From assembly GCA_003506435.1 (NCBI GenBank), contig DOAQ01000008.1:1-64000 (forward strand): 64,000 nucleotides of DNA. The letters run 5' to 3'. How positions within the stretch are numbered: the stretch's first letter is position 1; the number at the start of each line of letters is the position of its first letter. This stretch comes from Prolixibacteraceae bacterium. GTDB lineage: Bacteria; Bacteroidota; Bacteroidia; Bacteroidales; Prolixibacteraceae. The notes under the pieces were generated by a model. The model saw nothing but the letters and a program-made list of their open reading frames with translations, made no database searches and was not told where the DNA came from. Below, one piece after another: positions 1 to 9,400 of the stretch. The translations under genes were made by a program, and so were the position numbers.

Positions 1-122
1 CTTTATTATATATTTATTTGGTATAACCCACTGATATCTGGCATATTTTTGTAATTTCCATCGTAATTTCCGGCAGTTTAAATCTTTAAAAGAACAGAAT
101 AATTACGGGTTAGGCAAAAACG

Positions 123-154
123 AAAAGACCCCGGCGGCATTGTTGGGGTCTTTT
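123..154. terminator. Hairpin terminator downstream of the GH92 gene
   Basis: A perfect 10-bp stem (AAAAGACCCC at 123-132, GGGGTCTTTT at 145-154) with a 12-nt loop. Both sides end in A/T-runs, so it can work in either direction. It lies about 165 bp beyond the GH92 stop and probably ends the PUL 1 transcript. Confidence 0.8.
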
Positions 155-218
155 CTTACTCCCATCTTCGCAACTTTGTTTACGAACAGGCGAGTATTTT
201 AGGGAAAGTCACCTCGCG

Positions 219-345
219 TATTTGTATTTACCCTCTGTTCATTTGCATATAAATTTATACTTCGATCACTTGCATGTATACTCCGGGTCTTTGTATTTCT
301 ACTCTGAGTATTTGCTTTTTTACTTTGGGTTTACCTGGGTCATTT
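219..345. repeat. Degenerate 21-bp tandem array
   Basis: TTTG or CTTG followed by YAT and then a TACTC-GGGT-like half recurs at about 221, 242, 269, 290 and 311, giving steps of 21, 27, 21 and 21 bp. The copies are imperfect. The array runs into the last codons of the GH92 gene. I see no gene in 1-319 apart from the terminator and this array. Confidence 0.45.
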
Positions 346-2548
346 GGTATTCAATTTTTCCGCCCTGAAGCAGGTCGAAATGGGAGAACCGGTAATTTTC
401 AATGTTTTTCCCATTCAGCCGGATGGATTGGATGTAACATTTTTTCTCCGAAACCCCGGGGGCCGACAGGATTAGCTTTTTCCCGTTTCCCAGCCGGATG
501 GTTACTTTTTCGAAGACAGGTCCGGTTACCGCATATTCCGGTTTGGAAGGGCAAACCGGGTAGAACCCCATAGCCCCGAATACATACCAAGCCGACATTT
601 GTCCGGAATCATCGTTTCCGCTCAGTCCACCCGGATCGGTTCCGTATTCGCTGTTCAGAATGTCGCGGACAATTTTGGATGATTTCCACGGTTGTCCGGA
701 ATAAGTATATAAAAACGGGATTTGGTGGCCCGGTTCGTTGCCATGCCAGTATTGCCCTTCCGCAAAAAACTGGTCCAGTGTTTGGTTGAATTTTTCTTTT
801 CCTCCCATCAAATCCATCAGGCCATCCACATCGTGGGGCACGTACCAATGGTATTGCCAGGGTGTTCCTTCGGTGATAAAAGGCATTTTCCGGTTCTTGT
901 CGAAATCTTTGGCAAACATGCCATTCTCCAACCGTCCATTCATGTTGTTCACTTCCGGATCGTATATGTTCCGGTAGTTTTGTGCCCGTTTTGCGAAGTA
1001 GGCATAGTCGTCGGTCTTGCCCATTTTTCTGGTAATCTGTGCCAGTGAAAAATCATCGTAAGAATATTCCAGTGTCCGTGATACCTGCTCCTGTTTGTGG
1101 AAAGCTTCTTTAACCGGGTCTTCAAGCGGGATATATCCAAATTTCAGGTACGAGGACAAAGCCCTTCGTCCTTTCCCGTCCACATATTCGTCGAAAGAGG
1201 CCGGCACGTCCATCGCGTTGCGTTTTAACAACCGATAATCTTCCTCGGTCAGGTCAATAACCCCTTTAATATACGCCTCAGCGATCAGCGAAATCACATG
1301 ATCACCGATCATAGCCGAAGTGTAGCTGTTCCACATCGGGAAAATTGGCAACCAGTTCCGCACTTTGCCCATTTTCAGCAGCGACCGCATCATGTCGGCG
1401 TTTTGTTCGGGCGCAATCAGGTTATACAATCCATGCAAGGCCCGGTAGGTGTCCCACACCGAAAAATCGCAATAATAGTTGCCGCTGCAAATGGTGTCGG
1501 TCTGGTCATTTCCGTCGAAACGTGGATATTGGCCATCCACATCGTTGTAAATCCGCGGTTGCTGGAACGAATGGTACATGGCGGTATAGAACTTGGTCAA
1601 CTCGCTGGTATTTTTGCTTTCTATCTCAATCCGCGACAGCATTTCATCCCAGGTGTTGTATAATTTTTGCTGGATATTTTTAAAATCGTAGTTGGGTATC
1701 TCCACATCCAGGTTTTTTCTGGCCTGTTCGATGCTCACGAACGAAGTCCCGATCTTCACCCGGATTGGTTCCCCTTTTTTTACCTTGAAAGACACATAAG
1801 CCCCCAGGTTCGGTTGGTTTTCTAGTTGGGTTTTTCCTGAAAGCAGTTGGTCTTCGGTATACACACCGAAGGATTCCATTGGTTTTTCAAACCGGGCCAC
1901 AAAATAGCCTGAGAACCCTGCACGTTTGCCAAGGCCCTGGTAAATACGGTGAACGGGATTATACCCAACCAACTCATTTTTTTTAGGAATAAGCTGAATA
2001 AAGCCTTCCCCTTCGTCGCTATTGGGATTCAGCACCAGATGGGCATCTCCAGGGGTATGGAAGGTAAAACAAAACATTCCGCAGCGGGTCGTCGCGGTCA
2101 TTTCTGCTGTCACGTTGTACCTGTCAAGTTCAACCTTGTAGTAATGCGGGCCGGAAAATTCTTTCTCATGAGAAAACCCGGAGCCACGTTTTGCCGGATT
2201 GCAAATCAATTGACCGGAAACAGGCATGATGGCCATTGAACCGTATTCCTGCACACAGGAACCGCTCAACCAGTGTGAACCCCGGAACCCGGCAATCAGT
2301 GGGTCTTTATAGTAATAAGATGATACACATTTTTTCTCCGTGTTGGTCGTCTGGGGTGTCCAGTTGGTCATCCCGAAAGGCATCGTTACCGAAGGCTGTA
2401 CCATTGCGTTGTTTTCGGTCCCTCCTCCATGTTTGGCGCCGCTACCAACAGTTGCAACGGCGGTACCAATAAGGGGATTGACATATTTTACGGGTGATTG
2501 CGCAACGGCTATAAACGGCCACAAAAACAAGAGTATGATTTGTTTCAT
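320..2548 (-). CDS. GH92 family alpha-mannosidase (secreted)
   Basis: Exo-acting, calcium-dependent alpha-mannosidase that removes mannose from N-glycan- or mannan-like glycans, probably in the periplasm. The 742 residues start with a signal peptide (about 1-16). Family hallmarks are clear: the N-terminal beta-sandwich start YVNPLIGT (about 22-29), SVWDTYRA in the middle, TEGTPWQY at 559-566 (Glu560 matches the proposed catalytic acid), HGNEPGH at 602-608 and GNDDSGQMSAWYVF at 644-657. The length is usual for the family. It is the last gene of PUL 1; the gene just upstream has decayed. The exact linkage specificity (alpha-1,2, -1,3 or -1,6) cannot be read from sequence. Confidence 0.93.
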   Translation of the reverse strand: MKQIILLFLWPFIAVAQSPVKYVNPLIGTAVATVGSGAKHGGGTENNAMVQPSVTMPFGMTNWTPQTTNTEKKCVSSYYYKDPLIAGFRGSHWLSGSCVQEYGSMAIMPVSGQLICNPAKRGSGFSHEKEFSGPHYYKVELDRYNVTAEMTATTRCGMFCFTFHTPGDAHLVLNPNSDEGEGFIQLIPKKNELVGYNPVHRIYQGLGKRAGFSGYFVARFEKPMESFGVYTEDQLLSGKTQLENQPNLGAYVSFKVKKGEPIRVKIGTSFVSIEQARKNLDVEIPNYDFKNIQQKLYNTWDEMLSRIEIESKNTSELTKFYTAMYHSFQQPRIYNDVDGQYPRFDGNDQTDTICSGNYYCDFSVWDTYRALHGLYNLIAPEQNADMMRSLLKMGKVRNWLPIFPMWNSYTSAMIGDHVISLIAEAYIKGVIDLTEEDYRLLKRNAMDVPASFDEYVDGKGRRALSSYLKFGYIPLEDPVKEAFHKQEQVSRTLEYSYDDFSLAQITRKMGKTDDYAYFAKRAQNYRNIYDPEVNNMNGRLENGMFAKDFDKNRKMPFITEGTPWQYHWYVPHDVDGLMDLMGGKEKFNQTLDQFFAEGQYWHGNEPGHQIPFLYTYSGQPWKSSKIVRDILNSEYGTDPGGLSGNDDSGQMSAWYVFGAMGFYPVCPSKPEYAVTGPVFEKVTIRLGNGKKLILSAPGVSEKKCYIQSIRLNGKNIENYRFSHFDLLQGGKIEYQMTQVNPK

Positions 2549-2567
2549 TTCTGAATAATTTGATTCA

Positions 2568-2893
2568 TTAATAAATTTTTACTTCCCAGATGGCCGGTGT
2601 GCCTTCTGTTATCCTGATCCGTAAAAACCGGGTTTTCCCAATATTTTCCACAACATGGGGTGAACGGATGTCCCTGGTTTTTTGTTCCCGGACGGTTTGC
2701 CAGCCAGTACCATCCAGCGACTTTTCGAGACCCCCCCCAAAAAAATTGGGGCATCATGTGGAGATGACAGGGAATAGAGATTACTCATTTCTAATTCGTT
2801 TCATTCGGGAATAATGGATTGTATTTATTTTCCTACCCCATCATTTCTGAAAAAAACCAGAATCAAAACGATCATCAAAATGGCTCTCTGCAT
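2568..2893 (-). pseudogene. Decayed secreted protein gene (signal peptide and C-terminal module remain)
   Basis: Two pieces of one broken gene appear to remain between GH28 and GH92. At 2825-2893 an ATG opens MQRAILMIVLILVFF, a plausible signal-peptide start, and stops after 22 codons. At 2568-2757 another minus-strand frame, without its own start, reads SLDGTGWQTV, then TRFLRIRITEG, then AIWEVKIY and a stop. That resembles the end of a discoidin-like (F5/8 type C) carbohydrate-binding module. The middle is missing. A run of eight C at 2731-2738 marks where the readable segment ends. The original enzyme cannot be identified from what is left. Confidence 0.6.
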
Positions 2894-2944
2894 AATTCAG
2901 CTTGTCTTTGGTTTGACCGTGGTAAGTTACAAAAAGCGGTTCAA

Positions 2945-4519
2945 TCAGAATTGTACCCCGGAACAATTATCCAAAACTTTCACCAGTTGCTTTGAAACTT
3001 TCAGGTTGGCTTCTCTTGTTTTATTCAGGATCATTTGTAAACCGGAGTCCGGTTCTTCCATTTTGATCTTTTCCATTTTCAACGCTTTTACATCATCAAA
3101 AACAAACGCAGGACGGTAATCTTTGTCGCGTGCCTGAATGGAGATGTTTTTCATGGTCAAACCTTCCACGTGCCGCACATAAAAACCCCAGGCAGGCAGT
3201 TCCCCAAACATCGAAAATTCGGGATATTCTGCTTCCACTTCAGGAACATCTTTTAAGCGCGATAAAGGAATGATGGCCATGCCATCGTTTCCGCGTCCGG
3301 GAAAGCTGATTTCGATGTTTTCGAGGGTCACATTTTCGATCGGATGACCCGGGATTCCGGTAATAGAACAGGGGAATGGATTATGAAAGAAAGGCAGATC
3401 GGGTCCGCGCATCTCGTATTTACTATCGGGCCGGTCGAACGGAATTTCTACCTTCACATTCCGGATGGTCACATTTCGCAGTTGGCTGTAACGTTCGTCC
3501 GTATTCCGGTGTCCCAGCCTGATAAAAATAGCATTCCCGGTATTGGTGGCAACTATGTTGTTAATATCAATATTTTCGAGTATACCGCCATCAACCGACT
3601 CAAGCGCGATGGCCGAACGAAAGGTATCGTACACGTTGATGTTTTCGATTTTTACATTTTTAAACCCACCCGTTGAGGCAGTACCAAACTTGACCGCACT
3701 GGCACTTGACCTTACTGTACAATTGGCAATGTAGATGCTGTCGTTCCAATGACCGGTCGCGTGCGATTTCAGGCAAATACCATCGTCGGCTGAGTTCACA
3801 AAACTGTTGGTCACCCGAACATTTCTGCAGTCAGAAATATCAATCCCGTCGTTATTCCAGTATGCATCGCTGATGACCCTGATGCTGTCTAGAACCAGAT
3901 TTTCGCACAAATCGTAAGTTTGTACCCAGCATGCTGCGTTTTGAATGGTCACACCAGAAATGTGAATGTTTTTACAATTGACCATTTCGATGTTCTGCGG
4001 ACGGAAATATTCGTTGGGTCTTTTCCGGCGAAGATTGTAATACTTTGCGTCCATTTCCCCAATGTAGTAAAGGCTATCGGCATTCAAGGCCAACCGTCTA
4101 CCCTGGCCGTCAATGGTTCCTTTTCCTGAAATGGAAATACGGGTTTGCCCGTCAGCCAGGATCAAGGCTTTCCAACGGTTAATGCCTTTGTAATGATACG
4201 GGTTGGTGCTTCCAAGTAAAACAGCTCCTTGCTGAAGGTGTAGTTCTATTCCTGATTTCAGGATGATACTTCCCGAAAGAAACCTTCCTTCCGGGATAAT
4301 TAACCGGCCTCCGCCTTTTGAGGCTAAATTATCAATAGCCGATTGGATTGCGGTTGTGTTTAATGTTTTGCCGTCGCCATTGGCCCCAAAAGCAAGGATG
4401 TTTAATTCCGGTTTTATTTTTTTTGCTGATTGGGTTTTAGGGCTGCTTTGGCTAATGGTTGCGTTGAAAAGAAAAAGGGAGAATATTACTAGAATCCCAA
4501 ACGATTTACAATTGTTCAT
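2945..4519 (-). CDS. GH28 family polygalacturonase-like hydrolase (secreted)
   Basis: Right-handed beta-helix glycosidase of the pectin-degrading GH28 family, 524 residues with a signal peptide (about 1-23). The helix cap motif FGANGDGKT is at 44-52, the NTD-type motif appears as NNDGID (222-227) and the aspartate pair is in ADDGICLKS (244-252, Asp245/246). The usual histidine (GHG) and RIK motifs are not present: the matching region reads SAVKFGT (274-280) and RSAIALE (about 301-307). The substrate may therefore be a modified galacturonan or rhamnogalacturonan rather than plain polygalacturonate (inference). It lies downstream of susD, after an intrinsic terminator, so it may be transcribed by read-through. 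Confidence 0.88.
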   Translation of the reverse strand: MNNCKSFGILVIFSLFLFNATISQSSPKTQSAKKIKPELNILAFGANGDGKTLNTTAIQSAIDNLASKGGGRLIIPEGRFLSGSIILKSGIELHLQQGAVLLGSTNPYHYKGINRWKALILADGQTRISISGKGTIDGQGRRLALNADSLYYIGEMDAKYYNLRRKRPNEYFRPQNIEMVNCKNIHISGVTIQNAACWVQTYDLCENLVLDSIRVISDAYWNNDGIDISDCRNVRVTNSFVNSADDGICLKSHATGHWNDSIYIANCTVRSSASAVKFGTASTGGFKNVKIENINVYDTFRSAIALESVDGGILENIDINNIVATNTGNAIFIRLGHRNTDERYSQLRNVTIRNVKVEIPFDRPDSKYEMRGPDLPFFHNPFPCSITGIPGHPIENVTLENIEISFPGRGNDGMAIIPLSRLKDVPEVEAEYPEFSMFGELPAWGFYVRHVEGLTMKNISIQARDKDYRPAFVFDDVKALKMEKIKMEEPDSGLQMILNKTREANLKVSKQLVKVLDNCSGVQF

Positions 4520-4557
4520 TTTATTGGTTTTTAGGTAAGTTCCGGTTTGGCTAAATT

Positions 4558-4595
4558 ATAAAAAAGGAGAAGAAGGCTTTTATCTTCTTCTCCTT
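4558..4595 (-). terminator. Intrinsic terminator between susD and GH28 in PUL 1
   Basis: A perfect 12-bp stem (4564-4575 with 4584-4595) and an 8-nt loop, followed on the minus strand by a T-run. It sits 25 bp past the susD stop and should reduce expression of the enzymes relative to SusC/SusD. PUL 2 has the same arrangement. Confidence 0.85.
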
Positions 4596-4620
4596 CAAAA
4601 TCAAATTTAAAAGGTAATGG

Positions 4621-6438
4621 TTAGTATCCCTGATTTTGGGATATGGCCGGTGATGAGCGGTCAATCTCCGTCTGAGGGATTGGACGGACCAGATGGAATT
4701 CGGCCAGCTTGTTGACTTTTTTAGCCCACGGGTTCATCTTTTTGGTTCTTTCAATGAGTTTTCCGGTGCGTTTCAGATCCCACCAGCGGTTAAATTCACC
4801 CATCAGTTCGCGGGCACTTTCATCCAGGATCATATCAATGGTCAGGTTCGATGCGGTTGCCCGGTATGATACCGTTTCCATGGATGTAACATCATCAGGA
4901 TATTTTGCACATTGAGGATCAACGCCAACCCCGACTGCACGGTCAAGCACCTTGTTGTAATATGCCTGGGCCGTTCCTAAAGCACCACCAGTGGCTCCTT
5001 TTAAAATGGCTTCCGCTGCAATCAGATAAGCTTCTGCTGAACGGAACAAAGCAAAGTCGAAAGTTCCGTATCCATCACCATACTGAATACCGGGTTGCCA
5101 GAATTTCCACATCAAAGGGGTTAACCCATTCAGTTTTGAGGTTTGTGGGTTTCCGTATTCGCTGATTGGTATTACCGTAAATTTCTTCGTTCCACCAACA
5201 TCCATTCCCCTGTCTTTTAGTGCCAGAACTTTGTTCCATGGAGGGAAATATGCAACGGTGTCTCCTTTTACATAGCTTATTTTCAAGCTCGAACCGGTTA
5301 AACTGACAACATAGTTTGCTGCATCTTTCAATGCATATTGTGCATCCACAAAATTGTGGGCATAACGGCTGTCTTTGTCGGGGTCGAACAGACGGTACAT
5401 CGCTGGTGCAGTTATCATTTGAGCCAAATGACGGTTGTAGTCGCTTGTACGGCCTAAGTTACCGGGCAGGGTTTCCCCGCTTCCTCCAAACATGGAGTGA
5501 TAACAGTTTCCTTGCTGTGCAGCTACTTCGTTTCCATAAGTCAGCACATCGCTGCTGTATTGAACAGCAAAAACAACCTCACTATTCCGGTCGTTTTGAG
5601 TACCGGTATATTGTTTCAGCGGATTTTCGTCATGTAGCGGGAATATTGTTTTGTAAGCAGGTACAAGCGGGTATGCAGCTATTACCTTATCGGCCCAGCC
5701 AAGGGCAGTGGTAAAATCGGTAGCGCTACCACCCAGCGAATTTTTGTAATTCCACCCACGAGTAAGATAAACCTTTGCAAGCAAAAATTGTGCAGCACCT
5801 TTGGTTGCCCGGCCATAATCGGTAGCTGTTACTGGAAGTGCAGCTTCGGCTTCGGTCAGGTCTTTAATGATCTGGGTATAAATTTCAGAAGAAGCAACCC
5901 TGACTACTGCCTTATTTGGTGCAATAGTTTCAGTGAGCGGCATGGGTACATCGCCCCAGGTCTGAACCAGGTAGAAATAACTTAATGCCCGTAAAAATTT
6001 AGCTTCAGAAACCCGAGCAGCTTTTTTTGCCGCATCAACATAGGTAATGCCTTCGGCCCGTTCGATAGCGGTATTGGTACGGCTAATTTCGCGGTATAAG
6101 ATATCCCAGAGATTGGATATATCGGCCAGAGATGAATTCAAGGTAACATCATACATTTCAAAAGGAGAAACTGAAGTTATTGCCGGATTGTTCCAACCTC
6201 CCTGCGTAAAAATGTCGGTTCCGTTTAAAGCCAGTGAAATTTTATCCTGTGCGCTGATCATATCGCGCGTTAAAGGATAACATGATCGGACTAAATCTTC
6301 AAACCCGGCTTCGCTAACGATATACGAATCGGTAGTAACATTCGAGATGGATTTTTCTTCCAGAAAATCCTTGCATCCTGTACCCCAAAGTACGATCAAT
6401 ACTGCAATTGCGATGTTTTTTATATTGTATTTTTTCAT
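4621..6438 (-). CDS. SusD/RagB family outer-membrane glycan-binding lipoprotein (PUL 1)
   Basis: Surface lipoprotein that caps the partner SusC pore and binds the glycan; 605 residues. I place the start at MKKYNIKN (ATG at 6438). The same frame is open further upstream, but that part overlaps susC and lacks a signal sequence. The lipobox region reads LWGTGC, followed by KDFLEE, typical of SusD. The C-terminal pattern (ILDESARELMGEFNRWWDLKRTG, seen in parts near the end) is the standard RagB/SusD signature. It follows susC by 31 bp and is followed by a strong terminator. The ligand is not predictable from sequence; neighbours suggest a pectin- or mannose-containing glycan. Confidence 0.93.
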   Translation of the reverse strand: MKKYNIKNIAIAVLIVLWGTGCKDFLEEKSISNVTTDSYIVSEAGFEDLVRSCYPLTRDMISAQDKISLALNGTDIFTQGGWNNPAITSVSPFEMYDVTLNSSLADISNLWDILYREISRTNTAIERAEGITYVDAAKKAARVSEAKFLRALSYFYLVQTWGDVPMPLTETIAPNKAVVRVASSEIYTQIIKDLTEAEAALPVTATDYGRATKGAAQFLLAKVYLTRGWNYKNSLGGSATDFTTALGWADKVIAAYPLVPAYKTIFPLHDENPLKQYTGTQNDRNSEVVFAVQYSSDVLTYGNEVAAQQGNCYHSMFGGSGETLPGNLGRTSDYNRHLAQMITAPAMYRLFDPDKDSRYAHNFVDAQYALKDAANYVVSLTGSSLKISYVKGDTVAYFPPWNKVLALKDRGMDVGGTKKFTVIPISEYGNPQTSKLNGLTPLMWKFWQPGIQYGDGYGTFDFALFRSAEAYLIAAEAILKGATGGALGTAQAYYNKVLDRAVGVGVDPQCAKYPDDVTSMETVSYRATASNLTIDMILDESARELMGEFNRWWDLKRTGKLIERTKKMNPWAKKVNKLAEFHLVRPIPQTEIDRSSPAISQNQGY

Positions 6439-6469
6439 TGCCTTAGTTTTTTGTGTTAATAGTTTTGGA

Positions 6470-9400
6470 TTAGAATGAAAGGTTAACTCCAAAAAGATAG
6501 GTTGCATAAGGAACGTCATCGGTATAAACTCCTGAGTTAAATTCCGGATCCATCCAGATATTGTTTTCCTTGGTAAAGACAAACGGGTTACTGGCTTGCA
6601 GATAACATCTGACACTTCCTATATGCAGGCGGTCAATGAATGTTTTTGGAAGGTTATATCCTAAAGTGATATTTGATATTCTCCAAAAACTGGCATCCTT
6701 ATATTGTATGGCTTCACGATAGGGATTGGCCTGCCAAACGCCAAAATAATCGTTGGTTGGATTGGTGGCTGTCCAGTAATTCAGGTTTAGTTTATTGTAA
6801 CGGTTGCTACCTAATTCACCAAATGATCCTGCAAGCATAGCGTTTTTAAATTGAACCCCTTGACGGGTATAAATAAAAAACGACAGATCCCAGTTTTTAT
6901 AGGTCAGCGTGTTGGTAATCCCGGCAATCCAATCAGGAAGCTCGTCTCCAAGAACAACTCTGTCATCAGCATTGGCTGCTGAAGAAATTTTACCATCGTT
7001 AATCTGGTCAACAACCTTTACCGAACCAGGAATTTGCCCGTACTTGGTAGCTTCAGTTGCTTCGTCCGTTTGCCAGATGCCATCAAATTTGTAATAATAG
7101 TTTGCTTTTAATGATTCACCTACAAACAACCTGTTGGCAATATCCCTGGTAACCGTACCACCATAAAGTTCAAGAATTTCGTTATGGTTGGTCGAGAAAT
7201 TCACGTTGGTTGTCCAACTGAAATTTTCATTTTTAATGTTCACCGTGTTCAGTGTAATTTCCAATCCCCTGTTCACCAGTTTACCTACATTGGCAGTTAC
7301 TGAGCCAAACCCTAAAGAAGTTGGTAAGGCCACGTTTTGAATAAGGTCGTTTGTTTTTTTGTTATAATACTCCAGGTCAACCATGATCTTGTTTTTCAGG
7401 AAACCCATGTTGACACCAAAGTTAATTTCCGCACTGTTTTCCCATTTTAAGTCGGCATTTCCGATGTTGTTAGGGGTATAACCATACGCAGCAACACCAT
7501 TAAAGTCGTAAGCTGTTTTCTTCAGATAAGCTTGTGTGCTATATGGAGAAACCACGTCGTTACCAACTTCACCATAGCTCAATCGTACTTTCAGGTCTGA
7601 AAACAGGTTCAAATCTTTCACAAAAGGTTCTTCACCAGCTCTCCAGGCCAATGCTGCAGATGGGAAAAATGCCCATTTGTTCCCTTCGGCTAAAACCGAA
7701 GATCCGTCGTAACGCCCGGTAAGGGTAAGCAGGTATTTTTCATTGAAAATATAATTCACCCTACCCATAAACGATAAGATGGAACGTTCGACCAAACTAC
7801 TGCTGACACCGGTTATTAATGCTGCTGTGTTGAGGGCATACCATCCTGAATTATAGGGTAGGTTTTCTACTGCTGAACCCGTAGTTTCCAAACGTTCCTG
7901 CATGGCGCTTTGGGCCATGGTAATGTTCAGGTCGTGTAATCCAAATAGCTTTTTATAAGTCAGGATATTATCCCATGTATAGGAACTGTTAAAGCTGCTT
8001 GAAACACTGGCAATCGGTAGTTTGTTTAACCGGCTTTTTGAATCAGCGCCACGGAACTCGCCTCTCCGGCTTGCAAACATGGAGGCTGATAACGATGATT
8101 TGAACGATAAACCTTTCATCGGGGTGATTTCAAGATAACCGTTCCCCAAAAAGTTTGAAACACGGGTTTCGTCCTGGTAATTTTCTGCGGCAACTTCCAG
8201 GATTGGGTTTTGGATTTGGGTGTCTTTAATCCCCATCCAGAAGGCATATCCCTTTACGTCTTTATCGTTTGTTTCGGCAGGGTTTACCAGTTCATTGTAA
8301 TAAATTGATCCTGTTGGACGGACACGATATGCACCACGCAAGGTTTCGTTCGATCCAAGGTTTAAAACACTGTAGGTGTAATACGAGGTAAATCCGGCTT
8401 TGATCTTTTCCGATATTTTTCCATCAATACTTCCCTTGAGGTTATAACGTTCGTAACCGGTATTCAGCAAGTTCCCTTTTTCGTTCAGGTAACCTGTTGA
8501 AAAATAATAGGTAGTTGCTTCATTTCCTCCGGAAAGGGAAACAACATGGCTGGTTTGTGTTGAAGGATCGGTTACCTGGTCTACCCAGTCAACCGATTTT
8601 CCTGCCTGAACATTGGCAAGTTCGGTTGCAGTCCAAACCGGGTTGGCACTTGGGTTTTCAGCTTTTACCACATCGTTGTAAGCATGATAAAAATCCTGGG
8701 CGGTCATCAGGTCTGGCAAGTTGGTTGGCATTTTTACCCCGATATAACCATCGTAGGTAATCTTGGAATGGCCTTGTTTTCCTTTTTTTGTTGAAACGAT
8801 GATTACCCCGTTGGCTCCTCTCGAACCATAGATGGCTGTTGCAGAAGCATCTTTTAAAATGTCAATGGTTTCAATATCACTTGGGTTCAGGGTATTCAAT
8901 TTTCCTCCCATCACCCCATCAATAACCACCAATGGTTCACTGCTGTAACTGATGGAATGCACTCCGCGAATGTCTATGGTGTAGTCTGAACCAGGACGGG
9001 AATTTACTTTATTCACGTTCACACCAGCAACATGGCCTTGTAGAGCTTTTGCCGGTTGTACCGGATTCGACCGTATAATCTCGGCTGATTTTACCGAACC
9101 AACTGCACCAGTTACGTCTTTACGTTTTGCTGAACCATAACCGATGGCAACAATTTCGTCAATCCCGATGGTTTCTTCTTCCATCTTCACATTTATGATT
9201 GTTTTTCCGGTAACTGAAACCTCTTGCATTTTCATCCCCACAAATGAAAATACCAGCATTGCATCTGCCGGGATATTCGTTAGATTATATTTTCCATCAG
9301 TATCCGTAATCGTCCCGTTTGTTGTACCTTTCACCACGACTGAAACTCCGGGCAGAGAAGCACCGGAAGAGTCGGTGACTTTCCCTGTAACGGTTTTTTG

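Noticed and set aside
6439..6615. Extra 59 residues at the N-terminus of the PUL 1 SusD frame
   Set aside because: The segment overlaps the end of susC and comes before a proper lipoprotein signal at MKKYNIKN, so the start at 6438 is preferred.
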